From contig JAIPBX010000017.1 of the NCBI GenBank assembly GCA_021738485.1, positions 1 to 41,462 on the forward strand: a stretch of DNA of 41,462 nt, in the 5' to 3' direction. The DNA comes from Bacteroidales bacterium (GTDB lineage Bacteria; Bacteroidota; Bacteroidia; Bacteroidales; JAIPAH01). The notes below the pieces were generated by a model. It was not told the DNA's origin. It ran no database searches and saw only the letters and a program-made list of their open reading frames with translations. The stretch's first letter is position 1. Every line of letters begins with the position of its first letter. The translations under genes were made by a program, and so were the position numbers. Positions 17,902 through 26,947 of this stretch are shown here, one piece after another.

Positions 17902-18771
17902 TTACTGCAAAATCTGCATCATCAGTGCCGAACACTTATCATTAAACCGTTTCATCTCATTGTGCCCGGCAATTTCGGCCAGGTGGGCGGCCCTTTCCAT
18001 TCCGCCGAAATAGGATTTATAGAAAACACCGAATCCGGCGATGTAGGCTGTAAAATAGTATTTATACCACAACTGGTGGATGGCTACTCCGGCAGCAGCC
18101 CCGTTAAGGAGAAAACTGGCGGCTCCTTCCCACGGATGTCCGGCGTAGACATGCCCGGCTCCGGGAATAAAGCGAGAGAGGTTTCTTGCTTTTTCTTCCC
18201 TATAGGTTTTGGGGATATGATCTTCGGCGTAAAGAGTATACACGCTGTCTTTCCAAAGCACGGATTTCGCAGAGTCTGCAGTAACAGAGTCTACCAGCGA
18301 GAGAAACGTTGCTTTGGCCTCTTTCCATTTTCGGGAATGATTCAGGATAATAATTTCCAAAGGGATCATTGAAGGACTGAGCTGCTGAGAATACCTGTTT
18401 TCTATGCGACGGAAGTTCCATAAGGCTACCTCATGTTTATCCGTCAAAAGGAGGTTAAAAGCTTTTTCATACAAAATCCGTGCTTTCATCGAGTCTGCCA
18501 TACTAAACAAAGGGATGCGGTCCAGTTCGGCAAGAGCATCATCGTAACGGTTGAGGTAGCGGTAGGAGAGTGCTTTGCGGAAGCGAGCTTCATTCATTTT
18601 ATCCCGCCCGGTTTCGAGATACATCGTCCGCTCATACTCAATGGATGCTTCAAACCAATGACCGGCATCGAAAAGGCTGTCGGCCTTTTGCAATGGTTTA
18701 AGCTGTGCGTTCACCTCAGTTAAAAACATTCCGCAAAGGAATGTGAAGATGAAAAAGGATTTTGTTGTCAT
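17902..18771 (-). CDS. TPR-like protein with C-terminal PGAGHVYAG membrane-type region
   Basis: Signal peptide MTTKSFFIFTFLCGMFLTEVNAQ; solenoid-like repeats; LSRFIPGAGHVYAGHPWEGAASFLLNGAAAGVAI; overlaps upstream gene by 56 bp. Confidence 0.75.
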   Translation of the reverse strand: MTTKSFFIFTFLCGMFLTEVNAQLKPLQKADSLFDAGHWFEASIEYERTMYLETGRDKMNEARFRKALSYRYLNRYDDALAELDRIPLFSMADSMKARILYEKAFNLLLTDKHEVALWNFRRIENRYSQQLSPSMIPLEIIILNHSRKWKEAKATFLSLVDSVTADSAKSVLWKDSVYTLYAEDHIPKTYREEKARNLSRFIPGAGHVYAGHPWEGAASFLLNGAAAGVAIHQLWYKYYFTAYIAGFGVFYKSYFGGMERAAHLAEIAGHNEMKRFNDKCSALMMQILQ

Positions 18772-19567
18772 ACTCTTTTTGAAATTCGTTTTCCGTGATT
18801 TTTACCGTCATTACCGTTCCATGGATATTTCCTGCATAAAAGGCGGAAAACACCGTTGCGAAAAACAGTGTTTTAAAATCTTTCCAGCCGTTTTTGCGAT
18901 AGTTCTCCCATGTTACAAAACCCATGCCTCCCACAGTAAGAAATGAAGAGATGCCCTGACCGGTTTTTCCGGCATATATTTTCCCGCTACCCGGTACTAA
19001 TGCCGACATCATTCCGGCTACCCAGGGTGATTTTTTGTTATGGGCTTTCAGCTTTTGGGCGTAACGTTCCATATTACCGGAAGCTTTGGCAATAGGATAG
19101 TAGGAGGTGTCCACCTGATCAAATTGTTGATCAAATGCCTTATAATCTCTTTGCAGCAAAGCAATTCCCGATTTTTCAAAATGTTTTAGATTTTGAAGAT
19201 TATCATCTGTGGTTTTGATATTCTCAAGGGTCTCCAGGGCTTTTTTATAATTTGTAAGATGGGCGTGATTGTAGGCCGCAAAAAAACGGGATTTGTGATA
19301 AAAAGGACTCGGAGAAGACACAAGCTTTAATGCATGGGCCGATCGTTTTAGTTCTTTCAGGGAATACAGACTCCAGCCTTTCATATAATTGAGGCTGTCC
19401 TGGAGGCGTGGGGAAGCATTTTTATATTCCGCCTCATCCAACAGATGAACTACCTCCTTGTGATATTCCCGGTTCATAAGGTGTTCGATGAATCCGGCAT
19501 CCGGACTTTTTTGCCCAAAACCAATTATCATTAGAAACACAAAAAATGGGGTGAGCACGTATCTCAT
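18716..19567 (-). CDS. TPR-like protein with C-terminal PGSGKIYAG membrane-type region, paralogous to downstream gene
   Basis: MRYVLTPFFVFLMIIGFGQ signal peptide; SALVPGSGKIYAGKTGQGISSFLTVGGMGFVTW; 4-bp overlap with the YidD-domain gene. Confidence 0.75.
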   Translation of the reverse strand: MRYVLTPFFVFLMIIGFGQKSPDAGFIEHLMNREYHKEVVHLLDEAEYKNASPRLQDSLNYMKGWSLYSLKELKRSAHALKLVSSPSPFYHKSRFFAAYNHAHLTNYKKALETLENIKTTDDNLQNLKHFEKSGIALLQRDYKAFDQQFDQVDTSYYPIAKASGNMERYAQKLKAHNKKSPWVAGMMSALVPGSGKIYAGKTGQGISSFLTVGGMGFVTWENYRKNGWKDFKTLFFATVFSAFYAGNIHGTVMTVKITENEFQKEYDNKILFHLHIPLRNVFN

Positions 19568-20025
19568 CGGTATAGTTTAACGGGGTCGTTAGATTTTTGA
19601 GTGGAATCGCTAATAGTGAGTGGATGGATATCCAAACCGGCAACTTTGTTGCAACGAGTAAGGCGATCCGAGGCAAGCATAATCCCTTTTACAAACCCAT
19701 ACTCTGCAATAGCCCTTTTACCAAACTGCGAACAAGAGGGATGGTACAGGCATTTTGCCGAAAACTGCTGCGAAATACTGTTTTGGTAAATGTATAGCAA
19801 ACCTCCGAGTGTCACGCTTACAGGGTTGTACTTAACGAAAGCGTTCGTTTCTTCCTTAAAAACATATTCTCTTTCATGAAAATGCGATTTTTCATGAGTA
19901 GCCTCTTTCAAAAACTGCAGATCTTCAACGGCATCCACCCCCTGGGCCATAATTTCCGAAGAAGTAAAGACTACAGACACAAGTAAAATAAGAATCACCA
20001 GGTATTTATTCCACCACTTTTGCAT
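19564..20025 (-). CDS. yidD: YidD-domain protein with apparent N-terminal signal peptide
   Basis: YIYQNSISQQFSAKCLYHPSCSQFGKRAIAEYGFVKGIMLASDRLTRCN matches YidD core; N-terminus MQKWWNKYLVILILLVSVVFTSSEIMAQ. Confidence 0.85.
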   Translation of the reverse strand: MQKWWNKYLVILILLVSVVFTSSEIMAQGVDAVEDLQFLKEATHEKSHFHEREYVFKEETNAFVKYNPVSVTLGGLLYIYQNSISQQFSAKCLYHPSCSQFGKRAIAEYGFVKGIMLASDRLTRCNKVAGLDIHPLTISDSTQKSNDPVKLYR

Positions 20026-20713
20026 TGTCAGGGATTTCGAAGTTTAGATAATAGGGATTCACTTCATCATTTAACTTGATATCCGAATATTTCGTCCGTC
20101 TAACAGTGGAGTCATTTTCGTTCTGATAGCTAATTTCTGTTATTCTTCTGGGCAACATAAATTCGGTGTGCTGATAATAGTCGCTGTAATAAATTTTTCT
20201 TAGGGTGTCCCCTTCATTATTTACATAAGCACTAAATACCGGGGCCATATCTTTATAAACCAACTCTACCTCTGCTATCATGTTTATATCAGCCGGTGAT
20301 TTCCACTTTGTAATCATATAATCGTCTTCATACTTAGTTTCTGTCATCCTGAAACCTTCCTTGCGTAATCCCAAACTTTCTGTCAGGTTGTTGATAAAGT
20401 AATGCAGCAACTCATTTTCTGACGAAAAATAAAAATTCTGTTGAATCATTACTTTGTTCTCTTCAGGATAATAAATCTTCAGCTCCCCTTCTCTGTTTGT
20501 CTTCTTAACAAACTCCTTCGGCTTGTAATGGTGTGTTACATAAATCCCCTTTTCAGGAGAATAGTAGCAGTCTGCCTTATGGGTATACTTTTTCCCATCT
20601 TTCAATGCCTGAGTGGTCATTTCGACACTTACTTGCTTTACAGACTGTGCCGGCAACAGCAGAGGAAAAGCCGCTGTAACCATACACAGAAGCGCTGTTT
20701 TAAATAAACTCAT
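20006..20713 (-). CDS. LolA-like periplasmic/outer-membrane lipoprotein-sorting-type protein
   Basis: Signal peptide MSLFKTALLCMVTAAFPLLLPAQ; LolA-like fold pattern (KADCYYSPEKGIYVTHHYKPKEFV...EGELKIYYPEENKV...); start at 20713 preferred over ORF start 20911. Confidence 0.65.
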   Translation of the reverse strand: MSLFKTALLCMVTAAFPLLLPAQSVKQVSVEMTTQALKDGKKYTHKADCYYSPEKGIYVTHHYKPKEFVKKTNREGELKIYYPEENKVMIQQNFYFSSENELLHYFINNLTESLGLRKEGFRMTETKYEDDYMITKWKSPADINMIAEVELVYKDMAPVFSAYVNNEGDTLRKIYYSDYYQHTEFMLPRRITEISYQNENDSTVRRTKYSDIKLNDEVNPYYLNFEIPDNAKVVE

Positions 20714-20735
20714 ATGATCCGGTTTAAGATTGAAA

Positions 20736-20743
20736 CAAAAATA
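20736..20743 (-). promoter_or_regulatory. Candidate -7 box for the LolA-like/YidD operon
   Basis: Minus strand TATTTTTG just upstream of the preferred start and downstream of a terminator-like structure. Confidence 0.4.
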
Positions 20744-20756
20744 AAGAAAATAAAAG

Positions 20757-20814
20757 AGAGGGTGCCCGGGCGTCCCTCTATGAACACTTACCAGGCCCAA
20801 AATATTTGGGCCTG
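20757..20814 (-). terminator. Double hairpin between the TM2 gene and the LolA-like gene
   Basis: CAGGCCCAAA-ATA-TTTGGGCCTG (20792-20814, perfect) and AGAGGG-TGCCCGGGCGT-CCCTCT (20757-20779), followed on the minus strand by a T-rich run. Confidence 0.6.
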
Positions 20815-20904
20815 ATAAGCAATTTGTTATTAATTTAAGTATTTCCTGACAACCTTGTAACACTTGCCGGTCATCCTTCCAAACATTTTCTCCCGGGTAG
20901 TTTC

Positions 20905-21315
20905 CTACCACATAAAGAAGCTCGGGTTATCCACATAGGGAGAAATATCCTCATAGTTCATAGCCAGAACGATGAGGTCTACCAGTGGAAGAATACCACC
21001 AAATCCACCACAAGTAAGGATATAACCGATACCTGTCAGAGGTTTGGTTCCAAGGTAAAACCGGTGAACACCCAGGTAACCGACAAAGAAGTCCAGAAGA
21101 ATGGCAATCATAGGATCCTTTCCTTGAACCTTTTGGGGAACGAGCATAGGTTGACCGGTTTCGGCCTCGGTAAAAATGTTGAATTGGGCTTCTTCGGCAT
21201 TCTCAAATAATACGTCTACTTTTTCCTGATCAATCGAATATTTCGAAGCGTTCGCTTGTTCAGCAAACAAAGCCGTAAATGAGAATACTACTGCAATAAG
21301 TAAGAACTTTTTCAT
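20905..21315 (-). CDS. TM2-domain protein with signal peptide
   Basis: MKKFLLIAVVFSFTALFAEQANA; DPMIAILLDFFVGYLGVHRFYLGTKPLTGIGYILTCGGFGGILPLVDLIVLAMN. Confidence 0.85.
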   Translation of the reverse strand: MKKFLLIAVVFSFTALFAEQANASKYSIDQEKVDVLFENAEEAQFNIFTEAETGQPMLVPQKVQGKDPMIAILLDFFVGYLGVHRFYLGTKPLTGIGYILTCGGFGGILPLVDLIVLAMNYEDISPYVDNPSFFMW

Positions 21316-21371
21316 AAGACTGAATTTTTGGTTAAACATTTGTTTTAAGAGTATTTAAATATGATTTAAAT

Positions 21372-22133
21372 TTATTTCCGTTTAGTATTATCCGTTAAAG
21401 CTGTCCCCCGTTGATCCTGTATCCGTTGGAAAAAAGGATTGCCGGGAAAACGATCATGAAGTATTTTTTTATATATTTTCGCCCTGGTCTTTTCCTCTGC
21501 AATATCGCAATAATATTTAAACAAAAAATATTTTCCCAGCGTACTACGCAAATAATTATTGCTCTCAGCATGGCTTTTCAGGGCCTGAATATGAATTTTC
21601 TTTTCTGAGTCGATATTGTTTTTAAACGGATTGAGGTTGTACGATGTTTCTACTAATTCAATCAGATTTACATAAAGTGAATATAAATGACCATGCAACG
21701 AGGTTGAATCCTCAGGTGGCGTTTGTTCCTCCAGTAGATTTTTGAGCTTAACATAATCAAATATGGCAGCCGGGTATTTATTTAACGCTAAATTGTAACG
21801 CAGCTTATAAGTTTGCAAAATCAATCTTTGTGTGGGATTAGCAGAGGCTTCTTTTTTCCGGCTTTCAATGTGGGATTTGAATTTATGCAGCGATTCTTTA
21901 TTCCCGTTTTCAATGGCTTGCCACCAAGCCAGCTCTATGCGGAGAAATTGTTCCGTCTGTTTTTCAAAAACCTGCGAATCAATAAGATGCCGGGCTTTTT
22001 CAAATTGAAAATTAAAAATCCCCGAAAGGATTGAATTGACCTTATCAACATTTTCGGCCTCACCCCCACTTCCGGGCTTGATAAGAAATATTATCAGAAC
22101 AATGGTAGGGAATATGGTTTTATTGAAACGCAT
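21372..22133 (-). CDS. Exported helical-repeat-like hypothetical protein
   Basis: N-terminal hydrophobic leader MRFNKTIFPTIVLIIFLIKPGSG then helix-rich TPR-like pattern; no catalytic motif recognised. Confidence 0.6.
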   Translation of the reverse strand: MRFNKTIFPTIVLIIFLIKPGSGGEAENVDKVNSILSGIFNFQFEKARHLIDSQVFEKQTEQFLRIELAWWQAIENGNKESLHKFKSHIESRKKEASANPTQRLILQTYKLRYNLALNKYPAAIFDYVKLKNLLEEQTPPEDSTSLHGHLYSLYVNLIELVETSYNLNPFKNNIDSEKKIHIQALKSHAESNNYLRSTLGKYFLFKYYCDIAEEKTRAKIYKKILHDRFPGNPFFQRIQDQRGTALTDNTKRK

Positions 22134-22300
22134 TATGAGTTTATTATTATGATTAGTCTAAAACAAAGTTAACAATTAATAGATCTTATCAAAAAAATAT
22201 TTCCATAAAATTAATATCACAAAAACACTCTTCTAATAAGATAGTGATATTCTTGATTTTAAAAGAGTTACGAAACTTTATTGAGAGATAGCGTATGTCC

Positions 22301-24256
22301 CTACCCTTGTTGTTGATAAGCAGGTAATGTAAAGGTGAAGCGGCTTCCTTTCCCAACTTCACTCTCCACCCAGATTTCACCGTTTTGTTTTTCAACAAAT
22401 TCCTTACAAATAATAAGTCCCAGCCCGGTACCTCTTTCGTTGTTTGTCCCTTTACGCTTATTCGTTTCGTTCACTTTAAATAATTTCATCTGGTCTTCTT
22501 CGGAAATACCCATTCCCGTGTCTGTCACCGATATTACATAATTACCGTTTTCCTCGTTGATTTCAATGACAATTTCACCTCCTTTGGGTGTATATTTTAT
22601 GGCGTTGGAAAGGAGGTTTCTAACCACGGTAGAAGTAAGGTTATAATCAGCATACACAAAAATGTCGCTGTCAACCTTAGATATTAGGTTGACGTTTTTA
22701 CCTTCGAGGTTCGTTTGCAGCAGCTTTTCACTTTCCTGAATAACTTCAGTAATATTTATTGGCTTAGGATCGAAGGCAATAGAACCGGATTGAGAGCGGG
22801 CCCATTCCATCAGGTTATGAAGCAACCTTAAAGCCTCATTTGAAGAGTAATTGAGTTTTTGAATGATATCAAGCAGCTCTTCCTTGTCATACTCATCAAA
22901 ATCCTCTTTAATCAAATCTGTGTAGGAAACCACCACACTGATAGGCGTTTTTAAATCATGGGCAATTACCCTGAAAAGGGTGTCTTTAGCCACATTTAAA
23001 TCGGTAAGCTTTTCGTTTTTATCAGCGATTTCTTCGTTTTTTTGCTGCAAATTTTTATTATAACTGGTTTTCAGACGATTGTGTCGATAAAGCAAAGAAG
23101 TCAAAACTATCAGCCCTACTATTCCGGCCGCACCGGCTATCAGTTGTTGATTTCGCCTTTTAATTCTAACTTCCTGCAGACGATTTTCTCTGGCAAGAGC
23201 TTTATTCTTCGATTCTTTCCTCTTTAGCCGCAAATAGTTTATCTTATTATCACGCTTTTCATTAAAAATGCTATCGCTGTATTTTTTATGAAGTTTATGA
23301 TACTGATAAGCCTTTTTGTAATCCCCTTTTTTGGCATAGGCTTCTGCAAGAATTTTCGTTACATTCTGCTTATCCCATTTTGCATTGACTTCTTTGGCCA
23401 GTTCATAACTACGTACACCAATGTCAATACTTTTCTCGAGGTCACCTGTCTGCTTGTATACCTTAGCCAGGCCGGCCATGGCATAACTGATCTCCCATTT
23501 ATTATCATAATCATCGGTATTAATAACCTTGGTAAGGGCCTGGATAGCTTTTTCATACTTCCCCATATCCGCATAAACATTACCCATTAAATTTAACATG
23601 CGAAGGCCTTCATTGGGCTTTCCCGCTTCATTTTTAAACTCAAGTGCCTTTTGAGCATGTAGTAAAGCACTATCGTATTTTTTCAGAGAATAGTATGATA
23701 TGCCCATATTAAAATGGTTATGCGATAGTAAATTTGTGTCAGCGATTTGTTTAGCTATTTCCAGGGATTTTTGATGATTCCGGATAGATGGACGGTAATG
23801 CTCTTGCATGTTTTGAATCAGACCGATATTATTCAAACCTATGGCGATACCCCATTGGTTGTCATTTTTTTCCCATATATCAATGGCTTCCATAAAATTC
23901 TCCATAGCATAATCATATTCTCCTTCAACATATTTCACGTATCCTATGCCCCGATACGAAGTAGCAACCATGTTGGGAAGATCACTCTCACGGGCGATTT
24001 TGAGTGCTTTATTATAATAGTAAATTGCAGAATCCGCATTGGAAAATCTTAATTCATCCCCAATCCTGTTAAGTAATTTTGCTTTCTCCCGCGCGTCGGT
24101 ATCTTTTTTAATCTCTTGCCATTGATAAATAAGAGAATCCAAAGAGTTTTGGGCTTGGGCCCAGGAAAAAGGAACAATCATTAGGACAAACAGCAGCATA
24201 AAAACCCCCGCTGAAAAGCAATACCTTAGATTATAATGTTTCAAATAAGTTCGCAT
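22301..24256 (-). CDS. TPR-containing sensor histidine kinase
   Basis: N-terminal TPR repeats, TM segment, DHp FRVIAHDLKTPISVVVSYTDL, catalytic NLLSNAIKYTPKGG / DTGMGIS / GTGLGL; start MRTYLKHYN at 24256 preferred. Confidence 0.9.
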   Translation of the reverse strand: MRTYLKHYNLRYCFSAGVFMLLFVLMIVPFSWAQAQNSLDSLIYQWQEIKKDTDAREKAKLLNRIGDELRFSNADSAIYYYNKALKIARESDLPNMVATSYRGIGYVKYVEGEYDYAMENFMEAIDIWEKNDNQWGIAIGLNNIGLIQNMQEHYRPSIRNHQKSLEIAKQIADTNLLSHNHFNMGISYYSLKKYDSALLHAQKALEFKNEAGKPNEGLRMLNLMGNVYADMGKYEKAIQALTKVINTDDYDNKWEISYAMAGLAKVYKQTGDLEKSIDIGVRSYELAKEVNAKWDKQNVTKILAEAYAKKGDYKKAYQYHKLHKKYSDSIFNEKRDNKINYLRLKRKESKNKALARENRLQEVRIKRRNQQLIAGAAGIVGLIVLTSLLYRHNRLKTSYNKNLQQKNEEIADKNEKLTDLNVAKDTLFRVIAHDLKTPISVVVSYTDLIKEDFDEYDKEELLDIIQKLNYSSNEALRLLHNLMEWARSQSGSIAFDPKPINITEVIQESEKLLQTNLEGKNVNLISKVDSDIFVYADYNLTSTVVRNLLSNAIKYTPKGGEIVIEINEENGNYVISVTDTGMGISEEDQMKLFKVNETNKRKGTNNERGTGLGLIICKEFVEKQNGEIWVESEVGKGSRFTFTLPAYQQQG

Positions 24257-24332
24257 CTTATATGTTTCTCGACCTGTCATGAGATCACAATTACTATTTA
24301 ATAATATTACAAAAACCACGAAAACTCGTCAA

Positions 24333-25019
24333 TTATTGAACCTGATGTTCGCTATGTTTCACTGTTCCGTCTTCGCATTTCACTGTTTTGGCAGGAAAGT
24401 GATGGAAAAGCGAATAATCATGCGTCGCCATTAAAATCGCCCTTCCTGTTTTAGATATTTCAAAAAGCAGCTCCATAATGCCCTCGGAAGTTTCGGGGTC
24501 GAGATTTCCAGTAGGCTCATCAGCCAGGATCACATCCGGGTCGTTAAGCAAGGCCCTGGCAATGACCACCCTTTGTTGTTCTCCCCCGGCAAGCTGATGG
24601 GGCATTTTATGTCCTTTCGTTGTGAGGCCTACTTTCTCCAGCACATTGTTGATACGTGCATCCATAGCTTCCTTGTTTTTCCAGCCGGTAGCCCGCAACA
24701 CAAACCCTAGATTCTTATTCACCGACCGGTCTGTCAGCAAGTTAAAATCCTGGAAAACAACCCCTATCGAACGTCGTAAATAAGGAATTTGCTTTTTACG
24801 GAGCTTGGTCAGATCATAACCGGACACTAAAGCAGAGCCGTGATACACCGGCAATTCACCATATATGGTCATAAGGAGGCTACTTTTCCCCGTGCCGGTT
24901 TTCCCGATGAGGTAAACAAATTCGCCTTTTCGAACGGTCAGATTCACATCCTGCAGGACAAGAAATTCATTTTGATATACCGACAGGTTATTCAGGTCTA
25001 TGATTACATCCAGATCCAT
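24333..25019 (-). CDS. ftsE: FtsE-like ABC transporter ATP-binding protein
   Basis: GKTGTGKSS Walker A, LAGGEQQRV signature, VILADEPTGNLDP Walker B; start MDLDVIIDL at 25019 preferred. Confidence 0.85.
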   Translation of the reverse strand: MDLDVIIDLNNLSVYQNEFLVLQDVNLTVRKGEFVYLIGKTGTGKSSLLMTIYGELPVYHGSALVSGYDLTKLRKKQIPYLRRSIGVVFQDFNLLTDRSVNKNLGFVLRATGWKNKEAMDARINNVLEKVGLTTKGHKMPHQLAGGEQQRVVIARALLNDPDVILADEPTGNLDPETSEGIMELLFEISKTGRAILMATHDYSLFHHFPAKTVKCEDGTVKHSEHQVQ

Positions 25020-25086
25020 AGTGTACAATTTTAATGTCTCAAATTTAATAAAAAGATAGTTGTACGACTCTTTCATGCAAATAAAA

Positions 25087-25121
25087 AAGCTGCCCGGTAA
25101 TTAGTTCTATCCGGACAGCTT
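25087..25121 (-). terminator. Terminator of the Rnf operon
   Basis: AAGCTGCCCGG ... CCGGACAGCTT flanked by A/T runs, after rnfA stop. Confidence 0.7.
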
Positions 25122-25142
25122 AAAAAAAAGACCTTCGATGAT

Positions 25143-25715
25143 TTATACCAGGCCGGCAAAGCCCATAAACGCCAGCGCCAGAATACCGGCAGCTACAAAG
25201 GCTATCGGCACACCCCGCATCCCTTTCGGGACATCCAATAAATCAAGATGTTCGCGGATGCTGGAGAAAAGCAACAGGGCTATACCAAAACCAATGGCAT
25301 TGGCAATAGCAAAAACCACGCCCTGCATCAGGTTATAATCATTCTGCATGGTGAGTATAGCCACACCGAGAATAGCACAATTGGTTGTCATCAGGGGAAG
25401 GAAAATCCCGAGAGCCTGGTAAAGCGGAGGGCTTACCTTTTTCAGGATAATTTCCACCATTTGGACCAGTGAAGCAATCACAAGAATAAAAGTGATCGTT
25501 TGTAGAAACTCCAGGCTGAAAGGGATAAGGATATAGTTCTGTATCAGCCATGTAACAATGGTTGCAATAGTCATAACAAACATCACGGCACCACTCATCC
25601 CCACGGATGTGGATACTTTCCCGGATACGCCCAGGAAGGGGCATATACCAAGAAATTGAGCCAGTACAATGTTATTAACAAATATCGCGGTTATGATGAT
25701 AATGATATATTCCAT
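25143..25715 (-). CDS. rnfA: Rnf electron transport complex subunit A
   Basis: Six-TM subunit; [45 protein letters not shown]. Confidence 0.95.
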   Translation of the reverse strand: MEYIIIIITAIFVNNIVLAQFLGICPFLGVSGKVSTSVGMSGAVMFVMTIATIVTWLIQNYILIPFSLEFLQTITFILVIASLVQMVEIILKKVSPPLYQALGIFLPLMTTNCAILGVAILTMQNDYNLMQGVVFAIANAIGFGIALLLFSSIREHLDLLDVPKGMRGVPIAFVAAGILALAFMGFAGLV

Positions 25716-25733
25716 AGTTCCAGGGTTTTTAGT

Positions 25734-26318
25734 TTATGATGCTTTATTGAATTTGTTCATGATGGCTATCAGGTAACCCAGGGCAATGAAAGCTCCGGGG
25801 GCCAGCACAAATACCAGCATCCCGTCACCGGTAACAAAATCCCAGCCGAAGATAGCTCCGCTGCCCAGTATTTCTCTCACGGCACCTAAAAGAGTAAGGG
25901 CAAAGGTAAAACCCAATCCCATACCCAGTCCGTCAAGTACCGAAGAGATAAAATCGTTTTTAGAGGCAAACGCTTCCGCACGTCCTAAAACAAGACAGTT
26001 AACAACGATAAGCGGGATAAACAGGCCCAGTTGTTCAAAAAGGGCGGGCAGGAATCCCTGCATCACTAATTCGACAATAGTAACAAACGAGGCTATAATG
26101 ACTATAAAGGAAGGAATTCTTACCTTTACAGGAATGAAGTTTTTAATCAGGGTGACCACGGTATTGGACATCAGCAAAACAAAAGTAGTTGCCAGCCCCA
26201 TCCCCAAACCATTTATGGCCGAGGTGGTTACCCCCAGTGTAGGACACAATCCCAGCAGAAGTACAAAAACCGGGTTATCCTTGATAAATCCTTTGGTAAA
26301 ATTTTGCCATTGATTCAT
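25734..26318 (-). CDS. rnfE: Rnf electron transport complex subunit E
   Basis: [38 protein letters not shown]. Confidence 0.95.
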   Translation of the reverse strand: MNQWQNFTKGFIKDNPVFVLLLGLCPTLGVTTSAINGLGMGLATTFVLLMSNTVVTLIKNFIPVKVRIPSFIVIIASFVTIVELVMQGFLPALFEQLGLFIPLIVVNCLVLGRAEAFASKNDFISSVLDGLGMGLGFTFALTLLGAVREILGSGAIFGWDFVTGDGMLVFVLAPGAFIALGYLIAIMNKFNKAS

Positions 26319-26905
26319 TATTTCACTCCTCCTTCTTTTTCGTAAGTTTCATAAGCACGTTTTGTAGCGTCGCAGAAAGCCCTTGAGCTAATTGTGGCGG
26401 CTGTAATTGCATCCACATCGCCGCCGTCTTTCTTCACTTTCAGTTGAAATTGCTCCGGGTTTTTCCCATTAAATTGTTTGCTCCAGTCCGATTTGCTCTT
26501 ATCGATCTTATCCCCAAGCCCGGGCGTTTCCGCATGATTCAATACGGCTGTATTTTCTATCCGGTTGTCGGGTGTAAATCCCACCATTATTTCAAAACGT
26601 CCGCTGTATCCTTTTTCCGTGTAGGTCTTTACGGCAGTTCCCACTTTACTGCCACTTTTGTAGGCAGTATAAAACACCAGCGAATCCTTCCCATTATAGG
26701 CCGGAACTTTTTTATTTTTTATCGTATCAAATTCGGGTAAAACCTTTCCCAGGGCATTTTCCAATTTCGCTTTTTTGGCTGCTGCAATAGGCTCTTTTGT
26801 CACTACATATACGCCTCCCAGGGCAAGTCCGGCAATCATAGTCACTAGAAATAATGCCAGAACCATATTAGGAAAAGTTGATTCAGGTTTTTTCTGTTTA
26901 CTCAT
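26318..26905 (-). CDS. rnfG: Rnf electron transport complex subunit G
   Basis: Single TM, FMN-binding domain; flavinylation-type motif [12 protein letters not shown]. Confidence 0.93.
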   Translation of the reverse strand: MSKQKKPESTFPNMVLALFLVTMIAGLALGGVYVVTKEPIAAAKKAKLENALGKVLPEFDTIKNKKVPAYNGKDSLVFYTAYKSGSKVGTAVKTYTEKGYSGRFEIMVGFTPDNRIENTAVLNHAETPGLGDKIDKSKSDWSKQFNGKNPEQFQLKVKKDGGDVDAITAATISSRAFCDATKRAYETYEKEGGVK

Positions 26906-26947
26906 CGATGTTCGATTTATAGTTTTTCATACCTGTTTTTTCAAATT

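Noticed and set aside
20714-20911. N-terminal extension of the LolA-like ORF
   Set aside because: Contains a double hairpin and promoter-like box; signal peptide begins at 20713.
25786-26313. 175-aa plus-strand ORF inside rnfE
   Set aside because: Antisense to a well-conserved subunit; composition not protein-like.
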